Of a DNA stretch of 64,000 bases, positions 16,892 through 27,196 are shown in pieces. Every line of letters begins with the position of its first letter. Within the stretch, counting starts at the first letter, position 1. The position numbers and the translations under genes are program-made. Origin of the DNA: Caryophanales bacterium UBA5603 (GTDB taxonomy: Bacteria > Bacillota_I > Bacilli_A > Izemoplasmatales > Hujiaoplasmataceae); contig DILB01000027.1 of NCBI GenBank assembly GCA_002424815.1, positions 21,454-85,453 of the forward strand. The letters are read 5' to 3'. The notes under the pieces are model-generated. The model did no database searches, was not told the origin of the DNA, and saw only the letters and a program-made list of their open reading frames with translations.

Positions 16892-19800
16892 TTGGATACA
16901 GATATCAAAAAACTGTTGGATCTATTAAACATAGATGATCTTACAATTGCAGAGTATGGGACTCTTGAAGCACTCGAAGTAGATCCGGCGATAAATGCTT
17001 GGATGTTTTTTTTGGCTTTTGAAAGACCAATTCCTATTTTAAGATATCGTCATTTTATGACAAAGTTATTAAACCTTCATGATACTATACCTTCAATCAA
17101 AACAGTCGATTTTTCAATCAAGATGAGTACTTATAACGATGATGACCTGATGGATTATTATGATTACATTCTTGACAATCTAATCGAAGAAGACAAACGA
17201 TTATTGCCACTTAAAAATTATCCAACAACCATTGAAGGGGAAAGTATTTGTATAAAGGTTCCACAAGGGTCTAAATCCGCTCAAATGTTTCGAACAGTCA
17301 TTGAGACCGATTTAAAAAAACACGGTTTTAAAGCGCTCGTAGAAATAAGAATTGACGAAGAATGTAAATCAATTAACGAAGAAATTGAAAAAGCTAATCG
17401 AGTATTTGTAAAACAAGCAGAAACTTTAGTTTATACAACATCTCCGACAAAGTTCATTCCTTTAAATGACGATCGTCCTGTAGGACATGATTTTACACCA
17501 ATAAAGGACTTGCCTTTTGATGAAGTTGAATTTGAGGAATTTAAAAACAAGTATACAAAACCGTTTTTTACAATTAAAGGTATGGTAAGTAGTATTGAAA
17601 TTCGCCAGATGAGAAATGGTGGACAAGCTAACATCATTATGAGCGATGGTACAGATTCTTTGCTGGTAAAAAAGCGTATCAGCAATCCTGAAGATGTTAA
17701 ATTTTGTAACGAAATTAAAGAAGGCAATGAGATTCATGTTTCCGGATTTGGTGAATACGACAAATTTTACGGTGAATTTGCAATTACGGCAACCAATATG
17801 GAACGCTCTGTCGAAGTCGTTTCTAAAACATCAAGGATTGATTTGGCAAAAGAAAAACGTGTCGAATTACATTTGCATACTAAAATGTCTGCACTTGATG
17901 GCGTTAATACAATGGAAGATTATATCCGGAGAGCGAAAGATTGGCACCATTCAGCGATTGCTGTCACAGATCATGCTTCAGTACAATCTTTTCCTGATCT
18001 CTTTAAATTAACTAAAGAAACCGGAGTAAAAGCCCTATACGGTCTTGAATTAGTATATGCTGATGATGAAGCGATTACAATTACTGAAGGTAAAATTGAT
18101 CAAATGCTAAACGATGCTACCTATGTTGTATTTGATATTGAGACAACAGGTTTATCTGTCATTTATGATACTTTAATCGAAATAGCAGGTGTCAAAATCA
18201 AAAGCGGAACAGTCATAGATCGTTTTTCGACTTTCATTAACCCTATGAAGCCTATTAGTGAATTTACTTCAGAGCTTACAGGGATAACAAATGCTGATGT
18301 TCAAAATGCACCAAAACTTGAAGAAGCACTACAAAAATTTTATGAGTTTAGCAAAGATGCGATATTGGTTGCGCATAATGCTTCTTTTGACTTAGGTCAT
18401 ATTTATGAAAATTATCGCAGATTAAATATATCTTCACTAATTCAACCTTCCATTGATACTTTAATGCTTGCTAAAGTCGTTTTTCCGGATCGTCAACGCT
18501 ATTCACTTGATCAACTATGTAAATTTTTAAAAGTACCTATGAATGGCCATCATCGCGCCATTAATGATGCCGAAGCTACTCATGAAGTGTTCTTGCATCT
18601 GCTAAGAGAAGTCAAAAAAGCCGGTATTAATCGTTTCCAAGACTTAAATCTTTTGATTGATCCAGAATCAGTTCATAGATATCCTTATCCTAATCATATT
18701 AATATGCTTGTTAAGAAACAGGAAGGATTGAAAAATCTTTATAAAATACTTTCAATTGCCTCTACAAAGTATTTTGATCGAGATGCAAAAATTACGAAGT
18801 CATTTCTTAACCGACATCGAAAAGGGATTTTAATAGGTTCAGGATGTCGAAATAGTCATTTTTTTGAAATAGCAATGAATGATTCAAAAGAGTCACTCCG
18901 AAATGCCGCCCGATTCTATGACTATTTGGAGGTTCAACCCTTATCCTCGTTTAGTTATATGAGTTATCAAATGCCCAATTGGCAAGCAGTTTTGCAAGAT
19001 GTAATTCGTCGAATTGTCGAAATAGGAAAAGAACTTAACATACCCGTTTGTGCTACTGGAGATGTTCATCATCTTGATCCAGAAGATAAGATTTTTCGTG
19101 AAATTATGATTGCGACCCCTTTAGTAGGTGGCGGTGGATATCATAAACTTTATAATGAACTAGAAAAGCCGAATCAACACTACTTAACGACTGAAGAAAT
19201 GTTAAACGAATTCGCTTTTTTAGGCGCTGAAACCGCAAAAATGATTGTTATCGATAATCCGGTTATGATTTCAGAAGAAATAGACGTAATTGAAATATTT
19301 GGAAAAGATTTGTATGCTCCTACAGATGAGTTTCTTGCAGAACAGGGCGTACCTTCCATCAAAGTCAAAGTAGAAACAATGGTACGTGCGAAGGCATTTG
19401 AACTATATGGTGATCCTTTACCACTTATTGTTAAAAAACGGTTAGAACAAGAATTAACTAGTATCATTAAACATCAATTTTCAACCATCTATTATATTTC
19501 GCATCTACTGGTCAAAAAATCGTTAGATGATGGATATTTAGTCGGTAGCCGAGGATCGGTCGGTTCAAGTTTAGTTGCGACGTTGATGGATATAACCGAA
19601 GTTAATCCGCTACCTCCTCACTATATTTGCCCAAAATGTCATTTTTCCGCCTTTAAAAAAACAGATGAAGATAAAAAACTCGGAATTAACGAATTTGAAA
19701 AACAAAATGATCGTTTATTTGAAAGAACTGAAAGCGGACTAGATCTACCTGATCAAAATTGTCCAATTTGTGGAACAATGATGAAGAAAGACGGACATGA

Positions 19801-21361
19801 TATTCCTTTCGAAACATTTTTAGGATTCAAAGGCGATAAAGTACCAGACATTGATCTTAATTTTAGTGGAGACTATCAAAGTGTTGTTCATGATTATATT
19901 CGAAAAATCTTTGGTGAAAACTATGCTTTTCGTGCGGGTACAATCGGAACATGTGCTGCTAAAACTGCATTTGGAATGGTTAGAGATTTTTATAAAAAGA
20001 TTAATGAAGAACGTCAAAGCGCAAATCTACCACCTATTCGTGTTAGACGTGCAGAAATGGAACGTTTATCGAAAGGTATTGAAGGATCAAAGCGAACCAG
20101 TGGTCAACATCCTGGTGGAATCGTAGTGGTTCCAAATAATAAAGAGATCTTTGATGTTACACCCATACAATATCCAGGTGATTCATCGGACACCAGTTGG
20201 AAAACCACTCATTTTGATTATCATTCCTTTGAATCTAATTTATTTAAACTTGATGTTTTGGGTCATGATGATCCCACGATGATTAGGTATTTGATGGATC
20301 TTGTTAAAAAAGAACCTATGGAGTTCCCTTTTGCTTATGCCAAGGATATTCCCGTTGATGACAAAGAGGTTTATCGACTTTTGAGCGGTACAGAAGTTAT
20401 AAATTTAACCAAAGAAGACATTCGATCAGATGTCGCATCTTTTGGAGTACCTGAGTTTGGAACAAATTTTGTTAGAGGAATGCTTCGCGATTCGAAACCT
20501 TCCACTTTTGCGGAACTCGTAAAAATATCTGGTTTATCACACGGAACAGATGTGTGGAACAGCAATGCGCAAGATTTAATTTTTGGCAAAAAGCGAGAGT
20601 TTGGTAGAATCGACTTTAAAAATATCATTGGTTGTCGCGATGATATCATGATTGATTTAATTGACTATGGAATGCAGCCTACCATCGCTTTTGAAATAAT
20701 GGAATTTGTTCGAAAAGGAAAAGCTCCGACAAACCCCGATAAATGGAGTACTTATGCTGATCTCATGCGACAATCGAATGTCCCCGAATGGTATATTTGG
20801 TCTTGCAGTAAAATTAAATACATGTTTCCTAAGGCCCATGCGACCGCTTATGTCTTGATGGCGATGCGAATTGCATGGTTTAAACTGTATAAACCGATAT
20901 ATTTTTATTCTGCGTATTTTTCTAAACGAGCCGGGATTTTTGATGCGGATGTACTTACAAATGGAGAATATGCAATTAAATTAAAACTGGAACAAATAGA
21001 AGCAGAAGGAAATAACGCTTCTGATCGAGACAAAAACCTTGCTACTGTGTTGGAATTAGCTTATGAAATGTACAAACGTGGAATGACTTTTTCACCCATA
21101 AATATTCATCATTCTCATGCTACAGAATTTTTGATTAGCAAAGACAAAAAATCACTAATCCTTCCCTTCATTGTGGTTGATTCTTTAGGTATGAATGTCG
21201 CAAATTCAATCATTGAAGCTAGAAATGAAAAACCTTTTGTTTCGAAACAAGATGTCAGAAATCGCACAAAACTTTCAAAAACATTATATGAACGAATGGA
21301 TGATCTTGGTGCGTTCGGAGACTTAGTTGAAGAAAGCCAAATGTCCTTATTTGATTTTTAA
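16892..21361 (+). CDS. polC: DNA polymerase III alpha subunit, PolC type
   Basis: The Gram-positive replicative polymerase with built-in proofreading, 1489 residues. In order: N-terminal domain (about 1-220), OB fold (about 225-315), PHP domain beginning VELHLHTKMSALDG (near 328) that is split by the 3'-5' exonuclease domain with VVFDIETTGL (near 415), then zinc-finger cysteines CPKC and CPIC (about 910-960), the polymerase core with PDIDLNFSGDYQ (near 985) and the C-terminal duplex-binding region. TTG at 16892 is preferred over GTG at 16883 because AAGGGGTGA is spaced correctly for it. It is transcribed alone. Confidence 0.97.
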   Translation: MDTDIKKLLDLLNIDDLTIAEYGTLEALEVDPAINAWMFFLAFERPIPILRYRHFMTKLLNLHDTIPSIKTVDFSIKMSTYNDDDLMDYYDYILDNLIEEDKRLLPLKNYPTTIEGESICIKVPQGSKSAQMFRTVIETDLKKHGFKALVEIRIDEECKSINEEIEKANRVFVKQAETLVYTTSPTKFIPLNDDRPVGHDFTPIKDLPFDEVEFEEFKNKYTKPFFTIKGMVSSIEIRQMRNGGQANIIMSDGTDSLLVKKRISNPEDVKFCNEIKEGNEIHVSGFGEYDKFYGEFAITATNMERSVEVVSKTSRIDLAKEKRVELHLHTKMSALDGVNTMEDYIRRAKDWHHSAIAVTDHASVQSFPDLFKLTKETGVKALYGLELVYADDEAITITEGKIDQMLNDATYVVFDIETTGLSVIYDTLIEIAGVKIKSGTVIDRFSTFINPMKPISEFTSELTGITNADVQNAPKLEEALQKFYEFSKDAILVAHNASFDLGHIYENYRRLNISSLIQPSIDTLMLAKVVFPDRQRYSLDQLCKFLKVPMNGHHRAINDAEATHEVFLHLLREVKKAGINRFQDLNLLIDPESVHRYPYPNHINMLVKKQEGLKNLYKILSIASTKYFDRDAKITKSFLNRHRKGILIGSGCRNSHFFEIAMNDSKESLRNAARFYDYLEVQPLSSFSYMSYQMPNWQAVLQDVIRRIVEIGKELNIPVCATGDVHHLDPEDKIFREIMIATPLVGGGGYHKLYNELEKPNQHYLTTEEMLNEFAFLGAETAKMIVIDNPVMISEEIDVIEIFGKDLYAPTDEFLAEQGVPSIKVKVETMVRAKAFELYGDPLPLIVKKRLEQELTSIIKHQFSTIYYISHLLVKKSLDDGYLVGSRGSVGSSLVATLMDITEVNPLPPHYICPKCHFSAFKKTDEDKKLGINEFEKQNDRLFERTESGLDLPDQNCPICGTMMKKDGHDIPFETFLGFKGDKVPDIDLNFSGDYQSVVHDYIRKIFGENYAFRAGTIGTCAAKTAFGMVRDFYKKINEERQSANLPPIRVRRAEMERLSKGIEGSKRTSGQHPGGIVVVPNNKEIFDVTPIQYPGDSSDTSWKTTHFDYHSFESNLFKLDVLGHDDPTMIRYLMDLVKKEPMEFPFAYAKDIPVDDKEVYRLLSGTEVINLTKEDIRSDVASFGVPEFGTNFVRGMLRDSKPSTFAELVKISGLSHGTDVWNSNAQDLIFGKKREFGRIDFKNIIGCRDDIMIDLIDYGMQPTIAFEIMEFVRKGKAPTNPDKWSTYADLMRQSNVPEWYIWSCSKIKYMFPKAHATAYVLMAMRIAWFKLYKPIYFYSAYFSKRAGIFDADVLTNGEYAIKLKLEQIEAEGNNASDRDKNLATVLELAYEMYKRGMTFSPINIHHSHATEFLISKDKKSLILPFIVVDSLGMNVANSIIEARNEKPFVSKQDVRNRTKLSKTLYERMDDLGAFGDLVEESQMSLFDF

Positions 21362-21437
21362 GTTAAACCACACAAATTTCTCACTGTTAAATACGATAAT
21401 ATGATTATATCTATTTTCACGCTAGGAGGCTTTGTTC

Positions 21438-22136
21438 ATGAGATTGCGTTCAACCAACCCTGTATTAAGAAGTGCTGAAAGAAATATCGTTGTTAGCGAT
21501 AATGCAGTAACGTATAGTAATGTTGCATTTAAAACCATCTTTTTGGTAATGATTACTGCTGTTTCTGGATATTTTACTATCATGAATTTATCAGATGTAA
21601 GTATACCTTTAATCATTGGTGCAATGATAATTGGTTTTATCAGCGTAATTATTGGAACCCGTTCAATCCGTCTTGCTCCTTATTTTGGCATTTTATATGC
21701 CGCCTGTGAGGGAGTAGTTCTGGGGTTCATAACAATTTTATTCGAAATCTACTATCCCGGGATTGCACTTACAGCGATTTCGACGACCCTCATTGTTTTA
21801 TTTATAATGATGTTGTTATACTCAACTAACATCATTCGAGTTAACCAACGATTCGCATCATTTATGGTCGTAGCGTTAATTTCTATCATTATGATGTCAA
21901 TTTTACTACTGATATTTAATTTTTCAGGGCCTCTTTACATTGCTATATGCATTGGATCAACAATTATCGCAGCGCTCTACTTGTTTATGGATTTTGAACA
22001 TATAAAAACCTGTGTTGAATCGGGGGCTGATGCAAAGTATGGTTGGATATTATCACTAGGATTAATGGTTTCATTGATTTGGTTATATATAGAAATTCTT
22101 AGACTTCTTGCCATTTTTGCTCGCAGAAACAATTAA
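21438..22136 (+). CDS. Bax inhibitor-1/YccA-like membrane protein
   Basis: A 232-residue membrane protein with about seven hydrophobic segments. The N-terminal NPVLRSAERN and NVAFKTIFL stretch and the GILYAACEGVVLGFI and DAKYGWILSLGLMVSLIWLYIEILRLLA segments resemble the Bax-inhibitor-1-like family (the TMBIM-related branch common in Firmicutes). Eukaryotic and Bacillus YetJ relatives are pH-sensitive calcium leak channels; function in this branch is not established. The ATG at 21438 lies behind AGGAGG, better than the TTG six bases upstream. It is monocistronic, ahead of the pheST T-box. Confidence 0.85.
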   Translation: MRLRSTNPVLRSAERNIVVSDNAVTYSNVAFKTIFLVMITAVSGYFTIMNLSDVSIPLIIGAMIIGFISVIIGTRSIRLAPYFGILYAACEGVVLGFITILFEIYYPGIALTAISTTLIVLFIMMLLYSTNIIRVNQRFASFMVVALISIIMMSILLLIFNFSGPLYIAICIGSTIIAALYLFMDFEHIKTCVESGADAKYGWILSLGLMVSLIWLYIEILRLLAIFARRNN

Positions 22137-22138
22137 TC

Positions 22139-22166
22139 TTGTAATTGTATTATAGTTTGATATAAT
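22139..22166 (+). promoter_or_regulatory. Promoter of pheST
   Basis: TTGTAA (22139-22144) and TATAAT (22161-22166) are separated by 16 bases and precede the T-box leader. Confidence 0.7.
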
Positions 22167-22172
22167 AGGTGT

Positions 22173-22397
22173 ATATAAACACAATGATAGAGGACTAGTA
22201 CTCGGATAAATCAAGATTTAGAGAGAAATACATATGCTGAAAGTATTTTATCTTGTAACCGATGAATTCACCTCTTGAGCGGGACCAATCATCTCCGTAT
22301 ATCGGCGTTAACGATTCTTAAGGGCTAGTTTTACAACTAGAACAAAGGTGGTACCACGGTGATAATAAATCGTCCTTATTTAGGGCGATTTTTTTCT
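22173..22397 (+). promoter_or_regulatory. T-box riboswitch, phenylalanine-specific, upstream of pheST
   Basis: The conserved T-box AAAGGTGGTACCACGG is at 22344-22359. The specifier region GATGAATTCACC places the phenylalanine codon TTC at 22267-22269. The terminator stem AATCGTCCT (22368-22376) pairs with AGGGCGATT (22382-22390) around TATTT and is followed by seven T. The core and the terminator are almost the same as those of the thrS leader. Uncharged tRNA-Phe is expected to switch on pheS and pheT. Confidence 0.94.
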
Positions 22398-22413
22398 TTT
22401 TCTGGAGGATAAT

Positions 22414-23448
22414 ATGGAAATTAAAAAGCAAATAAAAGAACTGGTTGAAGCAGCAAAAATAGAAATAAGTAAAATCCAAAATATGAATGAATTGAATGAT
22501 TTAAAATCAAAGTATTTAGGAAAAAGCAGTCCGTTTGCATCTTTGATGGCACAAATGAAAAGCCTCTCAAATGAAGAAAGACCAATCTTTGGGCAAGTCG
22601 TCAATGAAGGAAAAAGTGAAATAACTTTATCTTTGGATGAAAAACGAGATTTTCTTGAAAAAGAAAACATCTCACGAAGACTAATAAGCGAAGCAATCGA
22701 TGTTACTTTACCGGGGTATGAGTTTGCAATAGGCTCAAAACATCTTGTTAGTAAGACCATTGAAGAAATCGAAAATCTATTTATTGGTATGGGATATTCC
22801 ATCAAAGAAGGACCAGAGATAGAACTTGACAAATATAATTTTGAATTATTAAATCTTCCTAAAGGGCATCCTGCTCGTGATATGCAAGATACTTTTTATA
22901 TTTCAGAAGAACTTTTGTTAAGGACACATACTTCACCTGTTCAAGTACGCACTTTACTTGAAAATGGTGGCAATAAGCCAATAAAGATTATTTGCCCAGG
23001 AAAAGTATATCGACGAGATGATGACGACTTAACGCATAGTCATCAATTTACTCAAATAGAGGCTTTAGTTGTCGATGAAACGGTCTCATTGGCTGATTTA
23101 AAAGGCACACTACTGGTTTTAGCCCAACATATGTTTGGGAAAGATCGTCAAATTCGCCTTCGCCCATCCTATTTTCCATTCACCGAACCTTCTGTCGAAG
23201 TGGACGTGTCATGCGGTCAATGTCAAGGAAAAGGATGTTCAATGTGTAAACAGACCGGATGGATTGAAGTGTTAGGCGCAGGTATGGTAAATAATGCAGT
23301 TTTAGAAGCGACAGGATATGACTCCAAAAAATACCAAGGTTTTGCTCTTGGAATGGGAGTTGAGCGCATTGTATTGCTGAAGTATGGCATTGATGACATT
23401 CGCTCTTTATTCACAAATGATCTCCGGTTAAACCGGCAATTTAAGTAG
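22414..23448 (+). CDS. pheS: Phenylalanine--tRNA ligase alpha subunit
   Basis: Catalytic subunit of the alpha2beta2 enzyme, 344 residues. The N-terminal coiled coil (about 1-85) that contacts tRNA is followed by the class II core with LPKGHPARDMQDTFYI, motif 2 HSHQFTQIEALVVD, the active-site strand FPFTEPSVEVDV and motif 3 FALGMGVERIVLLKYGI. The ATG follows GGAGGATAAT. pheT begins 11 bases later. Expression depends on the phenylalanine T-box. Confidence 0.97.
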   Translation: MEIKKQIKELVEAAKIEISKIQNMNELNDLKSKYLGKSSPFASLMAQMKSLSNEERPIFGQVVNEGKSEITLSLDEKRDFLEKENISRRLISEAIDVTLPGYEFAIGSKHLVSKTIEEIENLFIGMGYSIKEGPEIELDKYNFELLNLPKGHPARDMQDTFYISEELLLRTHTSPVQVRTLLENGGNKPIKIICPGKVYRRDDDDLTHSHQFTQIEALVVDETVSLADLKGTLLVLAQHMFGKDRQIRLRPSYFPFTEPSVEVDVSCGQCQGKGCSMCKQTGWIEVLGAGMVNNAVLEATGYDSKKYQGFALGMGVERIVLLKYGIDDIRSLFTNDLRLNRQFK

Positions 23449-23459
23449 GAGGTATCAAC

Positions 23460-25832
23460 ATGAAATTTTCATTGAATTGGCTCATAGAATTAGTTGATAT
23501 CAATGTTTCTACAGATCAACTTGTGACTTTATTTAATCTAAAAAGCGCTGAAGTTGAAGATTATTACCAACTTACCTCTGCAACAGGATTGACAGTAGGG
23601 CTCGTTTTAACTTGTATTTTGCATCCCCAATCTAATCATTTGCATATTTGTGAGGTCAAAATTTCTGACGATTCCATTTTACAAATTGTATGTGGAGCCC
23701 CTAATGTAAATGTGGGTCAAAAAGTGATTGTAGCTCTAGAGGGAGCAATTCTCCCAGGTGATTTTGTTATTCGTAAATCCGTCATCAGAGGTATCGAATC
23801 AAATGGAATGATCTGTTCACTAGATGAATTAGGAATTGACCATAAATTTCATCAAGAAGATGGAATCCACGTTTTACCGCTCGATACACCGATTGGATCA
23901 AATCCTTTACATGTGATGTATCTAGAGGATACAGTTATTGATCAAAAACTCACTCCAAATCGTGGTGACATGATGTCGATGATGGGAGTAGCTTATGATG
24001 TGTCGGCAATGTTGGACTCACCAATTCATTTAAATCAACCCGTTGTCGTCGAGATTGATGAAAAAATCGATTTGAAAGTATCGACATTGACTTCAGAATG
24101 TAAATCTTATTATGCACGAATTATCAAAAATGTTAAAATTCAAGAGAGTCCTGTATGGATTAAATCAAGACTTATTGCCGCTGGTATTCGACCAATAAAT
24201 AATGTAGTTGATATCACGAATTATGTAATGATTGAAACAGGGCAACCCCTTCATGCGTTTGATTTTGATAAGTTAAATAGCCATGAAATAGTTGTCCGCA
24301 AAGCTGAAAATGACAAAAAGTTCCTTACTTTAGATGGAAAATATCGCGATCTTTCAAAAGATGACCTGCTCATTACTGATGGTAAAAATCCTATTGCGCT
24401 TGCAGGTGTAATGGGTGGAGCATCAACTCAAATTGACGAAACAACCCAATCGATTTTGTTGGAATCGGCAGTATTTGATAATTTAAAAATACGAAAAACA
24501 TCTCAAAGACTTGATTTACGCAGCGAATCTTCAATACGCTTTGAAAGGGGTCTTGATCCCAATAGAACATTATATGCTTTGAATAGAGCTGCAGAATTAC
24601 TTCAATCAATTGGTTTAGGAACAGTTGTAAAAGGAATTAGTTCTTTTGAATCACAAAATTTAAAGCCTAGTATTGTTAAATTACCCCATGAAAAATTAAA
24701 TAAAGTTACAGGTTATTGTTTTAAAACAGAACAAGTCATTGAAGTTCTAAATCGTCTCAATTTCAAGTCTGTTTATGAAGATGGAATATTTATAGTAACT
24801 GTTCCGACTCGAAGAATTGATATTTTAACATACCAAGATCTAATTGAGGAAATCGTACGTATTGCAGGTTATGAATTAATACCGACAACATTACAGGCAT
24901 CTTCTCTCCCAGGACAATTGACACAAATTCAATCAATAAGAAGGACAATACGCGATACACTCATTACCCTTGGGTTAAATGAAACAATTAGTTACTCATT
25001 GACCTCAGAAAGTGAAGCAACCTTATTTGATCAAACACCTCAGCCAATCGTAAAATTGCTCTATCCAATCGCCGAAAACAAGGGGACAATGAGACATTCA
25101 CAATTACCAGCTTTACTCGAGATTTTTAACTATAATCAAGCTAGAAAGCAACAAAATATTGCGCTTTTTGAAATTGGAAAAGGATATTTTCAATCAGAAG
25201 AAATAGAATATGTCAGTGGAATTTTGTCAGGATATCTAGACGAACTTGCATGGCAAGGAATTAACAAGCCAATTGATTTTTACACTGTTAAAGGACTTCT
25301 TTCTGCTTTATTTCAAAGGATTGGAATTAAGGAATTTTCATTTTTACCGCCCCAAAAAAATTACCCTCAACTTCATCCCGGAATCTGTGCAGAAATAATA
25401 TCTCAAGGAGAGGTATTAGGATTTATAGGTAAAATCCACCCTTCTTTACAAACTGAAAAAGGCATTTCAGAAGCCTATGTTTTTGAAATAGGATTACGAA
25501 AATTGAGTGAAAAGATCATTTCAAATCAAAAAGTGAAGGAAATATCTAAATTTCCCATGGTATCACGTGATCTTGCGATTGTTGTTGATAAAAATATCAC
25601 TGCAGATCAAGTCACTCAATGCATTAAAAAAGGTGGCGGAAATATGTTAGCCGATGTACATATTTTTGACCTGTATGTGGGCGATAAAATTGAAATAGGG
25701 AAAAAATCCATAGCCTTCACTTTATCCTTCCAAGATTTTTCAAAAACGTTATCAACTGACGAAGTTGATAACGCAATCAATCAGATTATTCAATTATTAT
25801 TAATCGAATTAAAAGGAACCTTACGTGTTTAA
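23460..25832 (+). CDS. pheT: Phenylalanine--tRNA ligase beta subunit
   Basis: Non-catalytic subunit with editing function, 790 residues. Domains in order: an EMAP/Trbp111-like OB fold (about 40-150, with VCGAPNVNVGQKV), the B3/B4 editing module (about 205-400), B5 domain (about 405-475), a class II-like fold (about 480-680) and the C-terminal ferredoxin-like anticodon-binding domain (about 695-790, with KFPMVSRDLAIVVD). The start follows GGAGG. It is the last gene of its operon and has a strong terminator behind it. Confidence 0.97.
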   Translation: MKFSLNWLIELVDINVSTDQLVTLFNLKSAEVEDYYQLTSATGLTVGLVLTCILHPQSNHLHICEVKISDDSILQIVCGAPNVNVGQKVIVALEGAILPGDFVIRKSVIRGIESNGMICSLDELGIDHKFHQEDGIHVLPLDTPIGSNPLHVMYLEDTVIDQKLTPNRGDMMSMMGVAYDVSAMLDSPIHLNQPVVVEIDEKIDLKVSTLTSECKSYYARIIKNVKIQESPVWIKSRLIAAGIRPINNVVDITNYVMIETGQPLHAFDFDKLNSHEIVVRKAENDKKFLTLDGKYRDLSKDDLLITDGKNPIALAGVMGGASTQIDETTQSILLESAVFDNLKIRKTSQRLDLRSESSIRFERGLDPNRTLYALNRAAELLQSIGLGTVVKGISSFESQNLKPSIVKLPHEKLNKVTGYCFKTEQVIEVLNRLNFKSVYEDGIFIVTVPTRRIDILTYQDLIEEIVRIAGYELIPTTLQASSLPGQLTQIQSIRRTIRDTLITLGLNETISYSLTSESEATLFDQTPQPIVKLLYPIAENKGTMRHSQLPALLEIFNYNQARKQQNIALFEIGKGYFQSEEIEYVSGILSGYLDELAWQGINKPIDFYTVKGLLSALFQRIGIKEFSFLPPQKNYPQLHPGICAEIISQGEVLGFIGKIHPSLQTEKGISEAYVFEIGLRKLSEKIISNQKVKEISKFPMVSRDLAIVVDKNITADQVTQCIKKGGGNMLADVHIFDLYVGDKIEIGKKSIAFTLSFQDFSKTLSTDEVDNAINQIIQLLLIELKGTLRV

Positions 25833-25836
25833 TAAT

Positions 25837-25869
25837 TAATCAGTTGTCTTCGGATGACTGATTTTTTCT
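25837..25869 (+). terminator. Terminator after pheT with UUCG loop
   Basis: ATCAGTTGTC (25839-25848) pairs with GATGACTGAT (25853-25862), including two wobble pairs, across a stable C-TTCG-G tetraloop and is followed by TTTTTTC. Confidence 0.9.
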
Positions 25870-26131
25870 TCTCATGTGATAACAACTTGATAAATTCGTT
25901 TTAATAATCATTATTATTGAATGAAAAGTCAATTATAATTCAAAGTTATCAAGCTACCTATTATGAAATTTGATTTTCGTAAGGTTTGAAATTTGATTTT
26001 CCTTAACATGAATAGACAAAAAAAATCTTGCCTTTTTATATGTATTCCTTTTGAATAGTAATTCAATACGTTTTGAAACCTTAGAAACCGTTTTTATTTG
26101 TAATTTAGGTGTGTTATTCTTCATATTGATG
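25870..26131. other. Intergenic stretch with a 14-base direct repeat
   Basis: No open frame, RNA gene or hairpin is supported in this AT-rich 260-base gap. The only regular structure is GAAATTTGATTTTC, present twice (25965-25978 and 25988-26001) at a 23-base offset, about two helical turns. It could be a tandem protein-binding site or a chance product of A+T richness. Confidence 0.4.
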
Positions 26132-26137
26132 TATAAT
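26132..26137 (+). promoter_or_regulatory. -10 box of rlmN
   Basis: A perfect TATAAT lies 17 bases before the rlmN start codon. The corresponding -35 region is weak. Confidence 0.4.
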
Positions 26138-26153
26138 CAAAGAGGTGATAAAT

Positions 26154-27179
26154 ATGATAAATTTCTATGACTTAACGATTGACGAACTATCAACGATATT
26201 GATTTCTCAAGGATTTAAAAAATTTAATGCAACACAAGTATTCGAATGGGTTTTTTCGAAATCCATCTTTGATTTCAATAAAATGTCAAATATCGGATTG
26301 ACTCTGCGAACGTATTTGTCTGAAACTTTTACGCTCGACCCTTTGACTCTAAAAACGCAACAACAATCTCAAGATGGTACACAAAAATTCCTTTTTGAAT
26401 TATATGATGGTCACGCAATCGAAACCGTTATGATGCTTCAAGATTATGGCGTTAGCCTTTGTGTTACAAGTCAAGTTGGATGCAATATGGGTTGTTCTTT
26501 TTGCGCATCAGGACTCAAATATAAGAATCGAAACCTTACCACTGGCGAACTTGTCAACCAAGTCGTATCCGCAGAAAGATTGACAGGTCAAAAAGTCACA
26601 CATATTGTCGTTATGGGAACCGGTGAACCTTTTGATAATTATGATAATGTTATTAAATTTATTAAAATAGTCAATGATTCTAAAGGACTTCAAATTGGTC
26701 AAAGACATATCACAGTTTCAACCTGTGGCATTGTGCCTCGTATCTATCAATACGCTGATGAGCCAATTCGTAGTAACTTAGCCATCAGTTTGCATGCGCC
26801 AAATGACGAATTGAGAACCAAATTGATGAAGATCAATAAGAAATACCCACTTCAAGACATCATCGAAGCGTGTAAAGTATATTTTGAAAAGACCTCTAGA
26901 CGAATAACTTTTGAATACATATTATTAAGTGGAGTGAATGATTCTATTGAATTAGCAGATCAACTCTCGGATTTAATCCGAGGATTGAATGCCTATGTTA
27001 ATCTAATTCCGTATAATTATGTTAAAGAATTTGAATACGAAAGAACTGATATGAAACGCGCTATGCAATTTTATGATCGATTGATAAAACGAGGCATAAA
27101 TGCGATTTTACGTAAAGAACAAGGTGGCGATATCGATGCAGCCTGTGGTCAACTTAGAATGAAATCTGAATCAAAATAA
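26154..27179 (+). CDS. rlmN: Dual-specificity 23S rRNA A2503 / tRNA A37 C2-methyltransferase RlmN
   Basis: A radical-SAM methyltransferase of 341 residues acting on 23S rRNA A2503, and in E. coli also on some tRNAs. The [4Fe-4S] cysteines form CNMGCSFC (residues 110-117). The mechanistic cysteine near the C-terminus lies in DAACGQL, and the MGTGEPFDNYDNV and SLHAPNDELR motifs are present. The ATG at 26154 is preferred over GTG at 26145, because that GTG is part of the ribosome site GAGGTGAT. It is monocistronic here. In Bacillus it is followed by prpC-prkC-rsgA, but here pfkA and rubrerythrin intervene. Confidence 0.96.
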   Translation: MINFYDLTIDELSTILISQGFKKFNATQVFEWVFSKSIFDFNKMSNIGLTLRTYLSETFTLDPLTLKTQQQSQDGTQKFLFELYDGHAIETVMMLQDYGVSLCVTSQVGCNMGCSFCASGLKYKNRNLTTGELVNQVVSAERLTGQKVTHIVVMGTGEPFDNYDNVIKFIKIVNDSKGLQIGQRHITVSTCGIVPRIYQYADEPIRSNLAISLHAPNDELRTKLMKINKKYPLQDIIEACKVYFEKTSRRITFEYILLSGVNDSIELADQLSDLIRGLNAYVNLIPYNYVKEFEYERTDMKRAMQFYDRLIKRGINAILRKEQGGDIDAACGQLRMKSESK

Positions 27180-27196
27180 ATTCGTCTATTATTTGT

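Noticed and set aside
22380..22832. 150-codon minus-strand frame opposite pheS
   Set aside because: It lies entirely antisense to the conserved pheS coding region and T-box terminator, with Ser-rich composition typical of a shadow frame and no ribosome site.
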